A DNA stretch of 64,000 nt. It comes from Rhabdophis nuchalis (lineage: Eukaryota; Chordata; Lepidosauria; Squamata; Natricidae). This document shows positions 35,422 through 46,600 of this stretch, in pieces (the first letter of the stretch is position 1; each line of letters begins with the position of its first letter). Below the pieces are notes generated by a model. It had not been told where the DNA came from. It ran no database searches and was given only the letters and a program-made list of their open reading frames with translations. A program made the translations under genes and the position numbers. The stretch spans positions 45,631,110-45,695,109 of the forward strand of contig CM077647.1 in the NCBI GenBank assembly GCA_039707465.1, in the 5' to 3' direction.

Positions 35422-35720
35422 GTATGGCCAGCTGATGAGAGCTAATAAGCTCGAAATAGATCTATCCTGGTCGCTCTCTAATTTAATTTATTGATCAGCT
35501 CATAAAACTAACACACACACACATACACACACACACACACACACATACATATATACATACATACATACCCCAGTTCGATTCCCAGTAAGAGTATGACTAG
35601 CTGATGAGAGCTAAAAAGCTCGAAATAGATCTACCCTAGTCTCTATGATTTATTTATTGATCAGCTCATAAAACTAACACACACACACACACACATATAT
35701 ATCAGCTCAAAAACATAACA

Positions 35721-37044
35721 CACAAACACATATATAATATTGTTAATAATGTTTAACTATCTAAAATCTATATTTTGTAATTTATGTAAACTGTTGTTTA
35801 AGTATTTCTACATTGCATACTGATTATATCAGAATATATAAGAGAGACATGCTTTATATAACACGTTTTTGTAAGCACTGGGATTTAAATTTAAAGGATG
35901 AGCTTTAACTACATGATTAAAATAAGTAGAATTTATTATAGTAGATATGTAAGATAAGTTTACCTATTATATATAAAATACATATTATTTTCCCCACAAC
36001 AATACTATGAGGTGAGTTGGCCTAAGAAAGACTGGACCAAAGTTAGCCAACTGTAATTTAAGCAAAATTATTTTATTTTTCTTAAGCTACATTTAAGAAT
36101 TTAATTATAGATTCAATAATAACTTTTGAAAGTCACGTCAATTCTTTGCTGAGTCTTTCTGGATCTGATGATCTTCAGCAATGTTCTCTACAAAGTTTAG
36201 CCATTATATTCATTCCTTTATTCATTTATTTTCCCCCCAAGTCTATTTTTAGATTTCAAATTCCTAAGGAAAGAGACCTGTCAAACATGTTATGAAAAAA
36301 CGCCAGTTAAATATGCATAATACTGTGTCTATATGCAGTAGTATGCTTATGTATGAATTCTAAAAATATTAATAATGTAGCTGAATTTACATTTGAAAAC
36401 ATTGATATATCTTATGCATAATAGTTTAATCTCAAATTAAAAACTGTTTCTAGCACTTTTTCTTTTTCTATTTTTCCTTTATTTTAATTTAACAGTAAAT
36501 GTTCAGCTCCATTCAGTCTTTCTGAGTCCACCCTGAAAAAAGGGATTACAGTCATAAAAAGAAAAAAAATCATCTTTTTAATTAACCTTTTAATTAACTC
36601 AATAATCACTCATAGTCACTTTGTGTAATATGGGTAGCCATTTAATTTGACAAATTAAAATAAAATAGTTAAATCTAGAACATACGGTCTCAACCTGTGA
36701 AAACTTCAGCTAAAAGATCAGCTAAAAGTACCACTTGCTTTAACAGGAGACATTGTCAGCATAATATTTTCCCATAATGTGCTGCCTTCATACCACTGTA
36801 TGTTTTCATGTTGTTTCTTATTATACTATAAACTGCAGTCATAACTATTTTTTTCTATACATCATTGGGAGAAAAAAGTGAAGGGAGAGAAGAAAGTACA
36901 AAAAGGAAGGTTTTTTGTTACCTCTACTTACAAATATGGATTGGCCTAAGAGAGAGACTGATCAAAGTTACCCAACTTCATAGCGGACAACTTATGTTTT
37001 CTGCTTTATAGCCCTGGTATAGTAACCATTAATAACCATTAGAC
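35721..37044. other. AT-rich non-coding stretch
   Basis: No gene. The segment CCCCACAACAATACTATGAGGTGAG near 35,995 and a weaker one near 36,940-36,980 recall a MIR/L2-type SINE core, but they are too short to call. Confidence 0.4.
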
Positions 37045-37329
37045 CAGTGGTAGTCAACCTGGTCTCTATCACCCACTAATGGGAGTTCCAGCTTTCATGG
37101 TGGGCGATAGGGGTTTTGTCCGATACTGAAGCCCTTTCCTTTTTTTTTATTTAATTGACTTTTAAAAAAAAATGCATAGCATTATTTAAAAACATTTTCA
37201 TTAGGTTTTCATAAAATTCCCTGTGACAATTTAAATTTCTGAATATATACTATTTGTATCGCCCACGCATAAGTTTAGTTCACATTACATAAGTGAAACT
37301 AAATGGTGCTATAGTGCAACCGCAAACAA
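37045..37329. mobile_element. hAT-like element, left part (split by DIRS)
   Basis: Starts CAGTGGTAGTCAACCTGG after CATTAGAC (37,037-37,044). Its inverted partner AGGTTGACTACCCCTG ends at 51,092 and is followed by CACTAGAC, an 8-bp duplication with one mismatch. The whole DIRS lies between the halves. Confidence 0.75.
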
Positions 37330-37330
37330 A

Positions 37331-37474
37331 ATGATCGTTGGTACTTACCTGAACGTCGCTTCTGATGATGAAGATGGGAGGTGTTATCATGCAGACTATC
37401 TTCAATTCTGATTGGTCCATAGGCTGAGAGTAAACAATTGCAGCCACGCCTATATCCCAGCAGCCCCAGTCACT
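37331..37474 (-). repeat. DIRS left inverted terminal repeat
   Basis: Its reverse complement matches 50,651-50,766 (GGGCTGCTGGGATA, GGCGTGGCTGCAATT, CCAATCAG.ATTGAAGATAG and TAACACCTCCC in the same order). The outermost part, ATGATCGTTGGTACTTACCT, differs from the other terminus but is mirrored in the internal complementary region. Confidence 0.85.
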
Positions 37475-37569
37475 CGAAGTCGCCAGGAACTAAAAGGCAA
37501 TATCACAACAAGGGGAAAAAAGAAAACCCACCCCTTCTCAATAACACTAAATATCTAGGGCGGGATGGT

Positions 37570-37657
37570 AACACCTCCCGTCGTCATCATCATCAGAAGT
37601 GACATTCAGGTAAGTACCAATGATCGTTCTCGATGATCAAGAGCAGAAGGTGTTAAC
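37570..37657 (-). repeat. DIRS internal complementary region
   Basis: The first part (TAACACCTCCCGTCGTCATC...GTACCAATGATCGT) is the reverse complement of the outer left terminus at 37,331-37,385. The second part (TCTCGATGATCAAGAGCAG...GGTGTTA) mirrors the outer right terminus at 50,739-50,766. This joined complement is thought to template circularisation in DIRS replication. Confidence 0.8.
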
Positions 37658-37698
37658 GCACAGGACGTACCCAAGCTAACGTCCATAGGGTGGGGAAT

Positions 37699-38655
37699 CT
37701 ACTGGTGAGAGGAAGACGGCGTGGCCAAAACTTGCTGTAACACTCTACAGCCAAAAGAAGCGTCCGCCGATGCATAAGCGTCCAATCTATAATGTCGAAT
37801 GAATGATGATGGGGACGACCAAGAGGCCACCCTGCAAATGACCTCAAAGGGCGCCCAGGTAGACCAAGCAGTGCTGCATGTCGAATGGGCCGTGATCCCC
37901 TGGGGAGGGACCTTACCCTTAGCCTTGTAGGCCATAGATATGGCCTTACGAATCCATCTACCAATTGTGCCGGAGGACACTCTACCCCCCAGTGAAGAGG
38001 GAAGAAAAGACATGAACAGGGCTTCCGACTTACGAAGAGGCCTCATTCTCCTGAGATAGATCCTCAGAGCCCTGCGAACACCCAGCCTGTGCCACAATCG
38101 TTCCCTATCAAAGGATGGAGAAGGAAAAAAATTTGGCAGAAAAATTTCCTGTTCCCAGTGGAAAGGAGTATTTACTTTAGGGAGGAAAATTGGGTCAAGT
38201 CTCAAAGCAATCCTATCCTGGTGGAAAAGGCACAGATCATGTCGGGAGGACAGGGCCCCCAGCTCAGAGATACGCCTGGCAGACGTAATAGCTACTAGGA
38301 ATACTACCTTCAATGTCAGCAATTGAAGAGAGACCGACCAAATCGGCTCAAAAGGGGCATCGGTCATGGCCTGAAGAACCAAATTCAGGTCCCAAGTGGG
38401 AAACCTATGAACTACTGGCGGTGCCAGGTTTGAAGCTCCTTTGAGAAACTGCCTGACTAAGGGAAGGTGAGCTAAAGGTATGAGGCCTTCATTCAGCAGT
38501 TTGGTGGATAAGGCCGCCACCTGGCACCGAAGGGTATTTGGGGCCAGACCTCTGTCCAAGCCATCCTGCAAAAATTGAAGAACATTAGAAACAGAGGCCT
38601 CAGCGTCAATAACAGAGGCCTTCTCACACCACTTAACGAAGGCCTCCAGGTGGTA
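37699..38655 (-). pseudogene. DIRS tyrosine recombinase
   Basis: Integrase of DIRS elements, acting on a circular DNA intermediate. The frame opens near 38,655 (LEAFVKWCEKA) and closes at 37,699, about 318 codons. The N-terminal SAM-like part has FLQDGLDRGLAPNTLRC. The catalytic part has ITSARRISELGAL (first Arg), then GITAHST, then SWSSPSSFIRHYRLD with the tyrosine near the end. In the HxxR box the Arg is replaced by Cys: the codon at 37,876-37,878 reads TGC on the minus strand, one CpG-type transition from CGC. The frame is otherwise open, but the enzyme should be inactive. It neighbours the internal complementary region, as expected. Confidence 0.85.
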
Positions 38656-38810
38656 TAAATGAATTTATAAATAAATCATAAATAGGTGAGGTGGAGCCTT
38701 GCCTAGAAGCCTCCAGGGTGGAAATAACCCTACCTGACACTCTGGCTCTACCAAGAATCATCCTCTCAAGTGCCATACAGTTACTTTCAGCCACCAAGGG
38801 TCCGGATGTA

Positions 38811-40560
38811 CTAACACCCCTGATGTAGGCAAATCACCTCGTCTGGAACCCTCCAGGGAGGGGCCACAGACAGCTGAACAAGGTCCGCGTACCAAGGCTT
38901 CCTGGGCCAATCCGGGGCAACTAGAATTATGTTCGCCTGTACTGACACTATCTTCCTGGAGAGTAAAGTAGTCCCGGCGGCCACTGGCAACGAAGGGTAT
39001 CCGTGTTCTCTGCTCCCTTCAATTGGTATCTGGAGCCAACCCTTTTCAGCTGCGTATTCTGCGGGGTGGCAAATAGGTTGATGACCGGGGTGCCGAATCT
39101 CCAACAGATGAGTTGGAAGATGTCCGGATGGAGCTGCCTCTCCCCATGATCTACTGTGCTCCGACTGAGCCAGTTCGCCTGGAGGTTGGACTTCCCCAAA
39201 ATATGATCTGCCTCGATGGAAAGCACAGGAGCCTCCGCCCAAGACATCAGTTTGTGTGCTTCAGTCCACAAAACTCTGGAGTGTGTTCCCTCCTGCTTGT
39301 TCACATGGGCCTTTGTGGCTATATTGTCTGTCAGGAGCAATACATGCTTGTGCAAAGGTCCCTCTGGAAGTGTAACAGGGCCAGGTGTGCCGCCATCAGC
39401 TCCAGGTAATTTATATTGTGAAGCAGGTCCGAGACAGTCCAATGACCTTGCGCCATCCTGGAACCCATCAGCGCCCCCCAGCCATAAAGGCTGGAGTCCG
39501 TCGTTACAGTCACTCTCGTGGGTTCCCAGAACAGGAATCCTCTGGACACCGCCTCCAACTGCCACCAGCGTAATGACAGGCGAACCTGGGGGGACATTAG
39601 AACAGCCAAGTATGAATCGCTCAGCATCTCCCTCTGGTAGGGAATCAAAGCCCATTGCAAGGTTCTGGAATGGAGATGGGCCCAGGGAACAATGCCAATA
39701 CAGGAAATAATGGTGCCCAAAAGACGGGACAGTTCTAAAATGGGTACTGCTTTCCTGAGATGCACAAAGCGTACAAGCTGGATCAATTTGGATTTGCGCT
39801 CTGGTGAAAGATAACACCTCTCCGGACATGGAGTCAATGACCGCCCCTAAGTGGAGTAACCTCGTCGAGGGGATGAGGTGACGTTTGGGAAAATTTACTG
39901 AAAACCCCAACCGCTGGAGAGTGGAAATGGTGAAGTTCAGGTCAGAGACTGCCTGGTCATGGGAATGGGCCTGGGCTAACACAGCATCTAAATACAGTTG
40001 AAGTCAAATTGGTAGAGATCTGAGATATGGCCGCCAAGACCTTGGTAAAACCCCAGGGGGTGGAAGCCAATCCAAAAAGCAGGGCCTTATACTGGTAGAG
40101 GTGGTCCCCCAGAGAAAAACATAGGAAACGTCGATGGGCAGGGAGGATGGGAATGGGGAGATAGGCCTCAGTGAGGTCTATCGAGGCCATGAAATCCCCC
40201 TGCCTAACTCCCAACAGAATCGAGTGCAAAGAGGACATTTTTGAACCTTCTGTAAACAATAAACCTATTCAACCGTTTTAAATCCAAAATGGCTCTCCAC
40301 CACCCTCTTAGGGACAATACACAAATTGGAATAAAACCCCTGCCTGTGCTCCTTTAACGGGACAGGCTCAATTGTTTGAATATCGAGCAGGTACTGGACA
40401 GCCAGGGTGACCAGCTCCTTCCTAACCGGGTTGGGCGAAGATGGAAAAGACCTGAAGAAGGTTGGGGGAGAGGACAAAAATTTGAGTCTGAGCCCGTATG
40501 TAACTGTGGCCAAGACCCAAGCATCCTTAGTGATACGTTTCCACTGCGAGGCAAACAAAC
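38811..40560 (-). pseudogene. DIRS reverse transcriptase / RNase H region
   Basis: Broken into several frames. RT: FYSNLCIVPK (40,265-40,558), a shift, then GDFMASIDLTEAYLPIPI and YKALLFGLASTPWGFTK (39,957-40,259), a shift, and the active-site segment YLDAVLAQAH, where YLDD is expected; the codon at 39,983-39,985 is GCT on the minus strand, so the second Asp is lost. RNase H: VTTDSSLYGWGALMG and ELMAAHLALLHFQ in one frame, LLTDNIATKAHVNKQEGT in another. A downstream DIRS-type segment has HPDIFQ, FGTPVINLFAT and VAPDWPRKPWYADLVQLS. A separate, full methyltransferase domain is not evident. Confidence 0.85.
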
Positions 40561-40770
40561 GCAGGCGGCTGCCAATGGGGGTCGAGGACTCTGACCTACT
40601 TTCCCCTGCGGAAAGGATGGCCGCCTACTTTGCAAAAGGGCCGTTTGGACTGACTATGTCCCCTGTTCCTCTCGTTAAAAAAGTTCCTAGACTGGAACCT
40701 ATTCCCTCTATAACCATAATAAGAGAAATCATTGTCATTATTGCGGAAAAACTGGCGTCTGTGGTAGGGC

Positions 40771-41704
40771 CAAGACCCGACCAAGACCGAGTGGCTGTGG
40801 TTTCCGGCTGCCCGATTCAACCAGCTTTCTCCAACGCTGGCCATAGGGGGCGAACATCTTGCCCCTGTGGATGGGGCGCGCAATTTGGGTGTCCTCCTGG
40901 ATACCCGGCTGTCTATGGAAGAGCAAGTGACAGCCGTGGCCAGGAGGGCGTTTTACCAGGTTTGCCTGGTCCGCCAATTGCGCCCCCTATTGGATCGGGA
41001 CGCCCTTCGCACAGTCACTCATGCCCTCGTGACATCCCAACTGGACTATTGTAACTCTCTCTACATGGGGCTCCCCTTGAGGTGCACCCGGAGGCTTCAG
41101 TTAGTTCAGAATGCAGCCGCGCGAGCAATTATGGGCACCTCTAGGTTTGCCCATGTAACACCGCTCTTGCGCGAGCTGCACTGGCTACCTGTCGTCTTCC
41201 GGGTGCGCCTCAAGGTGTTAGTTATCATCTTCAAAGCGCTCCATGGCTCGGGACCTAGCTATCTGCGAGATCGGATCCTGCCCCACACATCCTCACGACC
41301 GATTCGCTCCCACAGAGAGGGGCTTCTCCGGGTGCCGTCCACTAGACTTTGTCAGCGGGCGACGCCCAGGGGAAGGGCGCTCTCTGTGGCGGGCCCGGCC
41401 CTCTGGAACGACCTTCCCCCCGATATTAGAACGACCACCGACCTCCGCTCCTTCCGTGTAAAATTAAAGACCCATCTCTTTCGACTGGCCGGCCTTGAAT
41501 AGTTCTCTCTGTCTTTTAACGATAAATTTTAATGGGTTTTTTTTAATTGTATTTTTAGCACGGGTAATTTATTTAATTTTATTTTAGTAATGTCTGTATT
41601 ATCATATATTGTTTTAATTATGCCTGTGCACCGCCCCGGGTCCCTGTGGGGAGAGGGTGCGGTTAATAAATTCCAATTTATTATTATTTTATTATTATAA
41701 TTTA
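40771..41704 (+). mobile_element. L2-clade LINE, 5'-truncated, with 6-bp target duplication
   Basis: Begins in the RT thumb region (CCAAGACCGAGTGGCTGTGG) and ends after the hairpin CCGCCCCGGGTCC...GGTGCGG and an ATT-rich tail. It is flanked by TAGGGC at 40,765-40,770 and 41,705-41,710. Joining the DIRS across it restores the gag frame (HPMP then YHRRQ), which fixes the boundaries precisely. Confidence 0.9.
40785..41502 (+). pseudogene. L2 reverse transcriptase C-terminal fragment
   Basis: Two overlapping frames (shift near 40,870) give KTEWLWFPAARFNQ-like sequence, then ARNLGVLLDTRLSMEEQV, SQLDYCNSLYMGLP, HWLPVVFRV and WNDLPPDIRTTTD, ending at a stop at 41,500-41,502. The long second frame (211 codons) is intact. 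Lacks endonuclease and palm. Confidence 0.8.
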
Positions 41705-42256
41705 TAGGGCATGGGATGATTCTCTTGGTGTTTCGAAGTAGATGGTAAAACTTTCTTCTTTTCCTTGTTCTCAACCAAAATCGGGTCCAAGGATTCGCCA
41801 AAGAGGTTGCCACCTGCATAAGGGCCTGATGCAACATGAAACTTTGATTTGTTATCCACTTACCAATTCTTAAGCCACAGCAAGCGCCTGGACGCTACGG
41901 ACGCTAACATAGCCTGGGAAGAGAATTTAACCGAGTTCAGAGTGACGTCAGCCGAAAATTGAGTAGCCGCAATTATCTTACCAAGATCTTTGAGTGTGCA
42001 TTCATCTTCAGGAGGAACGCACTCCTGAAGTTGTTGGAGCTACAACAAGGTGGTCCTTTTAAAGAATGAAGCTGCTGCCATGGCCTTAATCACCCAGGAG
42101 TTGACCTGAAACCCCTTCCGCAGGATAAGTTCAGCCTTCTTGTCTTCCGGCTTGAGTTTGTCTGCCACATCCCCAGCTACTACAGCCGCTGATGAAGACA
42201 AGGTTGCGACTGGGGTATTTATGGTGGGAACCTGCAGAGCTTGGGAGAAGCTTGCG

Positions 42257-43601
42257 CATGCGCGAAGATGGCGACTGATTCTTGAGTCTCGCATAGGACC
42301 GAGGGCCTTTGCTGGCCTCGGAGGATGCCGCCAGCACCCGCCGACCATTAAGTTGGTCGAGCAAACTATTTTCCCCGCCGTTGCACCGGGACTGTTTTGG
42401 AGCGTGGGGGTGCAACAGGCAATGTGGAAAATGAAGGAGAGCTCCGGAAGATCGGAGCGGCCTGGAGGTAGGCCGGCGAAGCTGAGGCGGGTACGAGGAG
42501 GCCGGGCCGGATGGCTGTCTTACCATCAGGCCGCGCGGGGAGTTAACTGACTGCGCGGCCCCTATCCCGGCCCGCGCAGCCTCTACTCGACCCTGACTGG
42601 AGCGGCTGAAGGAGGAGTGAGCAGGTCATAGCTCCAGATGAACGGGGGCTGGATGGTGATTGAGCGGGGGTTGATGGTGATGGAGATGGAGCCGGGCTGG
42701 GCTGGACTGAACATCATACCATCGGGCCGCGCGGAGCTTAATAGCATACTGCGCGGCACCTTATGGATTAGGGCCCGAGAGGCCGAAGGGGAAAGGTGAC
42801 CGAGCCAACCGGTAGAATGGCCGGCAAAATTAGGAGAGGCAGGACCGGGTGGAATGATTTACAACCAGCCACGCGGTATACCAGCAGGCCGCGTGGCCTC
42901 CACCCAGGCTGCTGGAAGAGACAGGAGGTCCCAATGTGCTGAACCAGCACATGGAGATCCCCCCCTCTGGACTATTTGAGACCATTTGGACCCCACCAGG
43001 AGGCTATGGGGCCACATAAAGGGACTGCGGCAAACCATTTAGCCGCGCGAGAACAGGCCGGCAGAGATCCAACATAGGAGTCTGGAACATATTCCCCTAA
43101 TCCAGTGCTTCTCAAATAGTGGGGTGCGCCCCCCAGGGGGGGCGCGAGGCTCTGTAAAGGGGGGCGCGAAATGTTTTCTCTAGATCTCTATCCTGATTAG
43201 CCAAACCCGCCCGTGTGACTTTTAGACCCGGATGATACTATTTACAGTTGCGCGGGGGGCGCGAAATGTTTTCTTCTTCCTAGGGGGGCATGACAGAAAA
43301 TAATTGAGAAGCACTGCCCTAATCGAACTGCCAGGACTTCCCTGCACTGTTTTATATGATTCTCCACCCTATTCCCCCCCCCTTCTATATTATATGATTG
43401 ATCTCTCCTGATCTACTGACTACTGGAATACCATCTCTTACTAGATTACCATTTCTTAGTAACGATTTGAATTGTACTTTGTCTTGCTGTAAATATCTCT
43501 GGCAATTCTGCTTGTTTTAGGGCTAGTATAACCTTCGTGCAATATATTTATTACCTATTAAGTACTCAAGATTAGATCTCCTTCGCCTGCGGGAGGTTCC
43601 T
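42257..43601 (+). other. GC-rich inserted segment directly upstream of L2
   Basis: Not DIRS sequence: gag is interrupted here. Starts CTTGCGCATGCGCGAAGATG and includes AAGATGGCG, a YY1-type site also seen at the 5' ends of some LINEs. It contains about four imperfect copies of a motif with CCGCGCGG...CTGCGCGGC (near 42,525, 42,725, 42,870 and 43,040), then becomes AT-rich. It abuts the L2 leader at 43,602. It could be the long 5' UTR of that L2, or an older insertion such as an L1 5' end. No ORF of note. Confidence 0.5.
43103..43316. mobile_element. hAT MITE with exact 8-bp target duplication
   Basis: 214 bp with terminal inverted repeats CAGTGCTTCTCAA and TTGAGAAGCACTG, flanked by CCCTAATC at 43,095-43,102 and 43,317-43,324. 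The interior has repeated GGGGGGCGCGAAATGTTTTC segments. It inserted after the surrounding GC-rich segment was in place. Confidence 0.95.
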
Positions 43602-46600
43602 CTCTCACAGGCCTGGCCCCCTAGTCTAACACGGGCCCACCTTGAGGAAAGATTGATAGATCCAGAGAGGTGGGCGAAGCGCAAACTCGGGCTTTTTATC
43701 AAAAATTTTAATCCGGATTTTAGGGGGTTCGAGGGGGGGAGGGTTTATTCAGTTAGAGGGGGGTCAAGGTACAGGGCCGGCTGGCGGAGCTAGGGAAAAG
43801 GACAGGTCCATTAAGGAGGGAGGAGTGGGGGTCATTCCTTGGGAGGGTCTTCCCCTTTCGATAGGTCTTGGGGAGGGGCAGGGGCGGCGGGAGACAGGGT
43901 GTCCATCGTGTGTTGGGGGATCGTGGCCGCTGGCTACAAGCGGTCACCCGCACCAACCCCCTGCACTCCCCTCGGGGGCTAGTCAGTCAGGGATTACAGA
44001 GCCAGGGCCTCAGGCTGATGTTCTGCAACGCCAGGTCCGTGGTGAATAAAGCCCCCCTCATAAATGACCTTGTGTCAGAAGGGGACCCGGACCTGGTTGG
44101 GCCTCGAGGGGGGTCTACCCCTCATGGATATATGCCCACCAGGCTACCGTGCATTCCATCAGCCTCAGGCCCTAGGCGGTTATTGTTAAGGAAGGTCTTG
44201 AGCCGAAGGAGACCACTGTGCTACAGACTACTGGCTGTGAGTCCCTCTATGTGAAGTGGGGCCTAGGGAGGCAGTTGGGCTTGCTGATTGTATACCTGGC
44301 TCCCCGCTATGTAACAGCAGCCCTGCCCGAGCTCCTCGAGGTGATCGCCGAGATGGCGTTTGGATCCCCCAGACTACTAGTCATGGGGGATTTTAACCTG
44401 CCATCGGTGGGCGAAACATCCTTGGTAGCCCGGGAGTTCATGGCTGCCATGACGGCCATGGACCTGACCCAAGTAGTTCAGGGCCCCACGCACATTGGAG
44501 GACACACGTTGGATCTTATCTTTGTATCTGGCCAGTGGAGAAGTGACCTTGGAATTGGGGATGTAGTCATCTCACCCTTGTCATGGACAGATCACTCTCT
44601 CATTCGGCTCGACTTTCCAATCGCCACACCCCACCATGGGGAGGCGGAACTGGAGACACCTAGATGGTTCCGCCCCAGGCGCCTGATGGACCCAGAAAGG
44701 TTCCAGAGGGAGCTTGGGCCAATACCTGTATCCCTGCCCCGCGACTCGACTGAGGACCTAGTGGCCGCATGGTATAGTGCGGCCACGGGGGCCTTGGATC
44801 GAGTTGCGCCCTTGCGGCCTCTCAGGTGGCATCGAATCACCCAGGCTCCATGGTTTACCGAGGAGCTGAGGGGGATGAAATGCCACAAGAGATGCCTAGA
44901 GAGTAGGTGGAGATCCTCTCGATCCGAATCTGACCGAACACTAGTAAGAGCCCATATAAGGACTTACTTAGTGGCGATAAGAGTGGCCAAACGTGAGTAT
45001 TGTGCCACCCTCATCGCATCCGCAGAGAACCGCCCTGCCGCCCTGTTTGGGGTGACCTGCTCCCTCCTTCATCAGAGGCCACGGGAAGCCCCCTTGCAGG
45101 GCCGTGCAGAGGAATTTGGAGAGTATCTGCAGGATAAAATCACTCAGATTCGGAACGAGTTGCCCTCCACTACAAGTGCTCCAGCCGGACTGTACGAGGC
45201 TGGTCTTGAGACAACATCTTGGGAGGAGTTTGACTTTGTCACTACCGAGGATATGGACAGGTTGTCAAGGAGACTTAGGGCCACCACATGTTTATTGGAC
45301 CCGTGTCCCTCCTGCCTTGTACTGGCATCCTGGGAGGTTACACGAGGCTGGCTCCAGGATATTGTGAACGCATCCTTGAGTGAAGGGTACTTACCTACCG
45401 CCTTGAAAGAGGCGGTGATGAGACCTCTCCTCAAGAAGCCTTCCCTGGACCCAGCATTATTGGAAAATTATCATCCGGTCTCCAACCTTCACTTTTTAGC
45501 GAAGGTTGTAGAGAGTGTGGTGGCACAACAGTTTCCTCGGCACCTGGAGGAAATTGATTATCTAGACCCGCGCCAGTCCGGCTTCCAGCCTGGTCACTGT
45601 ACCGAGACGGCATTGGTCGCGTTGGTGGATGATCTCTGGAGGTTATTCCTCTATCCTAGTCCTATTAGACTTCTCAGCGGCTTTTGATACCATCGACCAT
45701 GGTATCTTATTGCACCGACTGGGGGGGTTGGGGGTGAGAGGCACCGTTCTACGGTGGTTCTCGTCCTACCTCTCTGGTCAGTCACAATGTGTGTTGGCAG
45801 GACGGCAGAGGTCGGCCCCGAGGCCCCTGACATGTGGGGTTCCCCAGGGGTTAGTCCTCTCGCCTCTCCTGTTCAACACATATATGAAGCCGCTGGGCGA
45901 GATCATCCGTGGTTTTGGGGTGGAATACCATCTGTACGCTGATGATACTCAGTTGTACATATCCACCCCAAACCACCCCAACGATGCCGTTGAGGTGCTG
46001 TCCCGGTGTCTGGAGGCCATATGGGTTTGGATGGGTAGTAACAAACTCAAGCTCAACCTGTCCAAGACCGAGTGGCTGTGGTTTCCGGCGGCTCGGTTCA
46101 ACCAGGTAAGTCCAACACTGGCCATTGGGGGCGAAACACTGGCCCCCATGGAGAGGGCGCGCAATTTGGGTGTCCTCCTGGATTCTCGGCTGTCAATGGA
46201 TGATCATGTGACAGCCGTGGCCAGGGGGCGTTTTATCAGGTATGCTTCATTCACCAATTGCGCCCCTTACTGGACCGGGCTGCCCTTCGCACAGTCACTC
46301 AAGCACTCGTGATGTCCCGGCTGGACTACTGCAACGCTCTCTACATGGGGCTCCCCTTGAGGTGCACTCGAAGGTTGCAGTTAGTTCAGAACGCAGCCGT
46401 GCGGGTAATTATGGGAGCCACAAGGCAATCCCATGTAACACCACTCCTGCGCGAGCTGCACTGGCTACCTGTGACCTTTCGAGTGCGCTTCAAGGTGTTG
46501 ACGACCATCTTTAAAGCGCTCCATGGCTCGGGGCCTAGCTACATACGAGACCGCCTCCTGCCCCATACATCCCTTCGACCGATCCTCTCCCATAGAGAGG

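Larger units (their letters stand above)
33570..35720. repeat. Tandem and inverted array of a tRNA-like SINE-type repeat
   Basis: At least five partial units. A conserved block containing CTGTCTAGATGGTCTCTGGTG begins near 33,791, 34,131, 34,533, 34,928 and 35,206, so spacing ranges from 278 to 402 bp. Another block (GCTGATGAGAGCTAA...CTCGAAATAGATCTA) occurs forward near 34,010, 34,803, 35,075, 35,430 and 35,600, and in reverse near 33,665, 34,335 and 34,750. Units are separated by TA, TG and CA dinucleotide tracts. Three units hold a tRNA-like stretch with a GGTTCGAATCC box. No protein frame. Confidence 0.8.
40596..42256 (-). pseudogene. DIRS gag, C-terminal part (interrupted by L2)
   Basis: The minus strand encodes NTPVATLSSSAA, KPEDKKAELILRKGFQVNSW and IKAMAAASFFKRTTLLWLQQ (42,256 to about 42,000), later WLKNW and HPMP up to 41,711. 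After the L2 insert the same frame resumes with YHRRQFFRNNDNDFSYYGY and a basic SRNFFNERNRGHSQSKR tail. These match the conserved core and nucleic-acid-binding tail usual for DIRS gag-like proteins. The core has several stops and shifts. It is separated from the N-terminal gag part by the insertion at about 42,257-46,984. Confidence 0.75.

Noticed and set aside
33570..35720. CRISPR array
   Set aside because: Units are long, irregularly spaced, in both orientations, and contain no constant short repeat with unique spacers; the DNA is eukaryotic.
35985..36060. MIR/L2-type SINE core
   Set aside because: Only about 40 bp resemble the CACAACAA...ATGAGGTGAG core; too short and diverged to annotate.
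42131..42550. Overlapping frames of 131-136 codons on both strands
   Set aside because: They cross the boundary between DIRS gag and the GC-rich insert, so the joined proteins are artefacts of the insertion.
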